A stretch of 64,000 bases of DNA from Calocera cornea HHB12733. Lineage: Eukaryota > Basidiomycota > Dacrymycetes > Dacrymycetales > Dacrymycetaceae. Shown here one piece after another: positions 63,650-64,000 of this stretch (position 1 is the first letter of the stretch; each line of letters begins with the position of its first letter). The DNA lies in assembly GCA_001632435.1 (NCBI GenBank), contig KV423914.1:475764-539763 (forward strand), given 5' to 3'. The position numbers and the translations under genes were made by a program. The notes under the pieces were generated by a model that did not search any database, was not told where the DNA came from, and saw only the letters and a list, made by a program, of their open reading frames with translations.

Positions 63650-64000
63650 GTGCGGGCGAGGTGGTCAAGCGAGGGCGGTGAGACGGGGGTTCGGGGAGGT
63701 GATTAGACGGGGGGTGGAGCGACCAGCGCAACAGATATGGCGGGGAGGAGGGAGAACAAAGCGGAGAGGGAGTGAGTGTGTGGACAGAGGGGGAGAGGGG
63801 GGGGAGAGGGACGAACAAGGAAGAGTGTTCCGACGACGGTGCGAGCCTGCTCGCGCTATTGTAGGACGGGGGCGAGTGGACGGTTGCACTGCAATGAGCC
63901 GGGGCTGGGAAGGACCTGATGGTCAGAAAGAGAGTTCAACTATGAGTCGGTTGGCAGGAGGGAGGGGAGGGGGAGGGGGGGAAATGACGGACAAAGGATG
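63650..64000 (-). promoter_or_regulatory. upstream region of the RFX gene (window edge)
   Basis: Noncoding sequence upstream of the RFX start on the minus strand. It is strongly purine-rich on the + strand (GGAGGGAGGGGAGGGGGAGGG, about 63956-63980), so pyrimidine-rich on the coding strand, like the other promoters in this window. The window ends inside this region. Confidence 0.45.

Overview
The window reads as nuclear DNA of a filamentous basidiomycete, most likely an Agaricomycete. Genes are dense and split by many short introns (about 45-60 bp, donors mostly GTGAGT, GTGCGT or GTAAGT, acceptors CAG or TAG). Both strands are used and coding GC is high. The gene set is fungal: an Sch9-type kinase, DASH subunit Spc19, a FlbA/Thn1-type RGS protein, a Tgl4-type lipase and CipC-like small proteins. 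No CRISPR array, tRNA, rRNA or intact transposon was found. One assembly gap of 110 N lies at 45854-45963.

Layout. 0.3-8.2 kb: mitochondrial ribosomal protein bS18m, a small Tim17-like membrane protein, the Sch9 kinase, and a Suc/Fer-type thioredoxin-like ferredoxin on the minus strand. 8.2-11.3 kb: gene-poor, with a decayed stretch resembling an NLR/NACHT gene. 11.3-29.0 kb: Rpn11, the lipase, Spc19 and Pch2 (divergent pair), aspartyl aminopeptidase, Utp12, a secreted double-psi-barrel protein and a PIN-like carrier. 29.0-31.9 kb: no gene seen. 31.9-34.2 kb: the RGS regulator. 34.9-37.0 kb: an orphan ORF beside a five-unit array of diverged, hairpin-forming repeats. 37.6-45.2 kb: two unrecognised genes in divergent arrangement, glutamine synthetase and an intronless GC-rich kinase. 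45.7-52.5 kb: Rrn7, pyruvate dehydrogenase E1 beta, THO subunit 5 and a Ubc8-type E2. 53.5-56.1 kb: three tandem CipC-like genes. 57.0-63.6 kb: Nhp2, Bfr1 and an RFX transcription factor.

Most genes are single-copy housekeeping functions: nutrient signalling (Sch9, RGS), ribosome production (Rrn7, Utp12, Nhp2, Bfr1, bS18m), protein turnover (Rpn11, Ubc8, aspartyl aminopeptidase), carbon and nitrogen metabolism (PDH E1 beta, glutamine synthetase) and chromosome segregation (Spc19, Pch2). They share no operon-like organisation. Close head-to-head pairs (Spc19/Pch2, the two unknown genes, PDH E1 beta/THO5, kinase/Rrn7) probably share promoter regions.

The most unusual feature is the array at about 35.43-36.99 kb. 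Its units keep the same nested inverted repeats although their sequences have diverged, and some changes are matched on both arms. Other points of note are a possible 3-nt microexon at 39283-39285, two GC-AG introns, an out-of-phase first splice junction in the Ubc8 gene, and a recurrent TGCGCATATATG-like motif in introns of unrelated genes. Gene models were built by hand from splice signals and family alignment, so exon edges are inferences.
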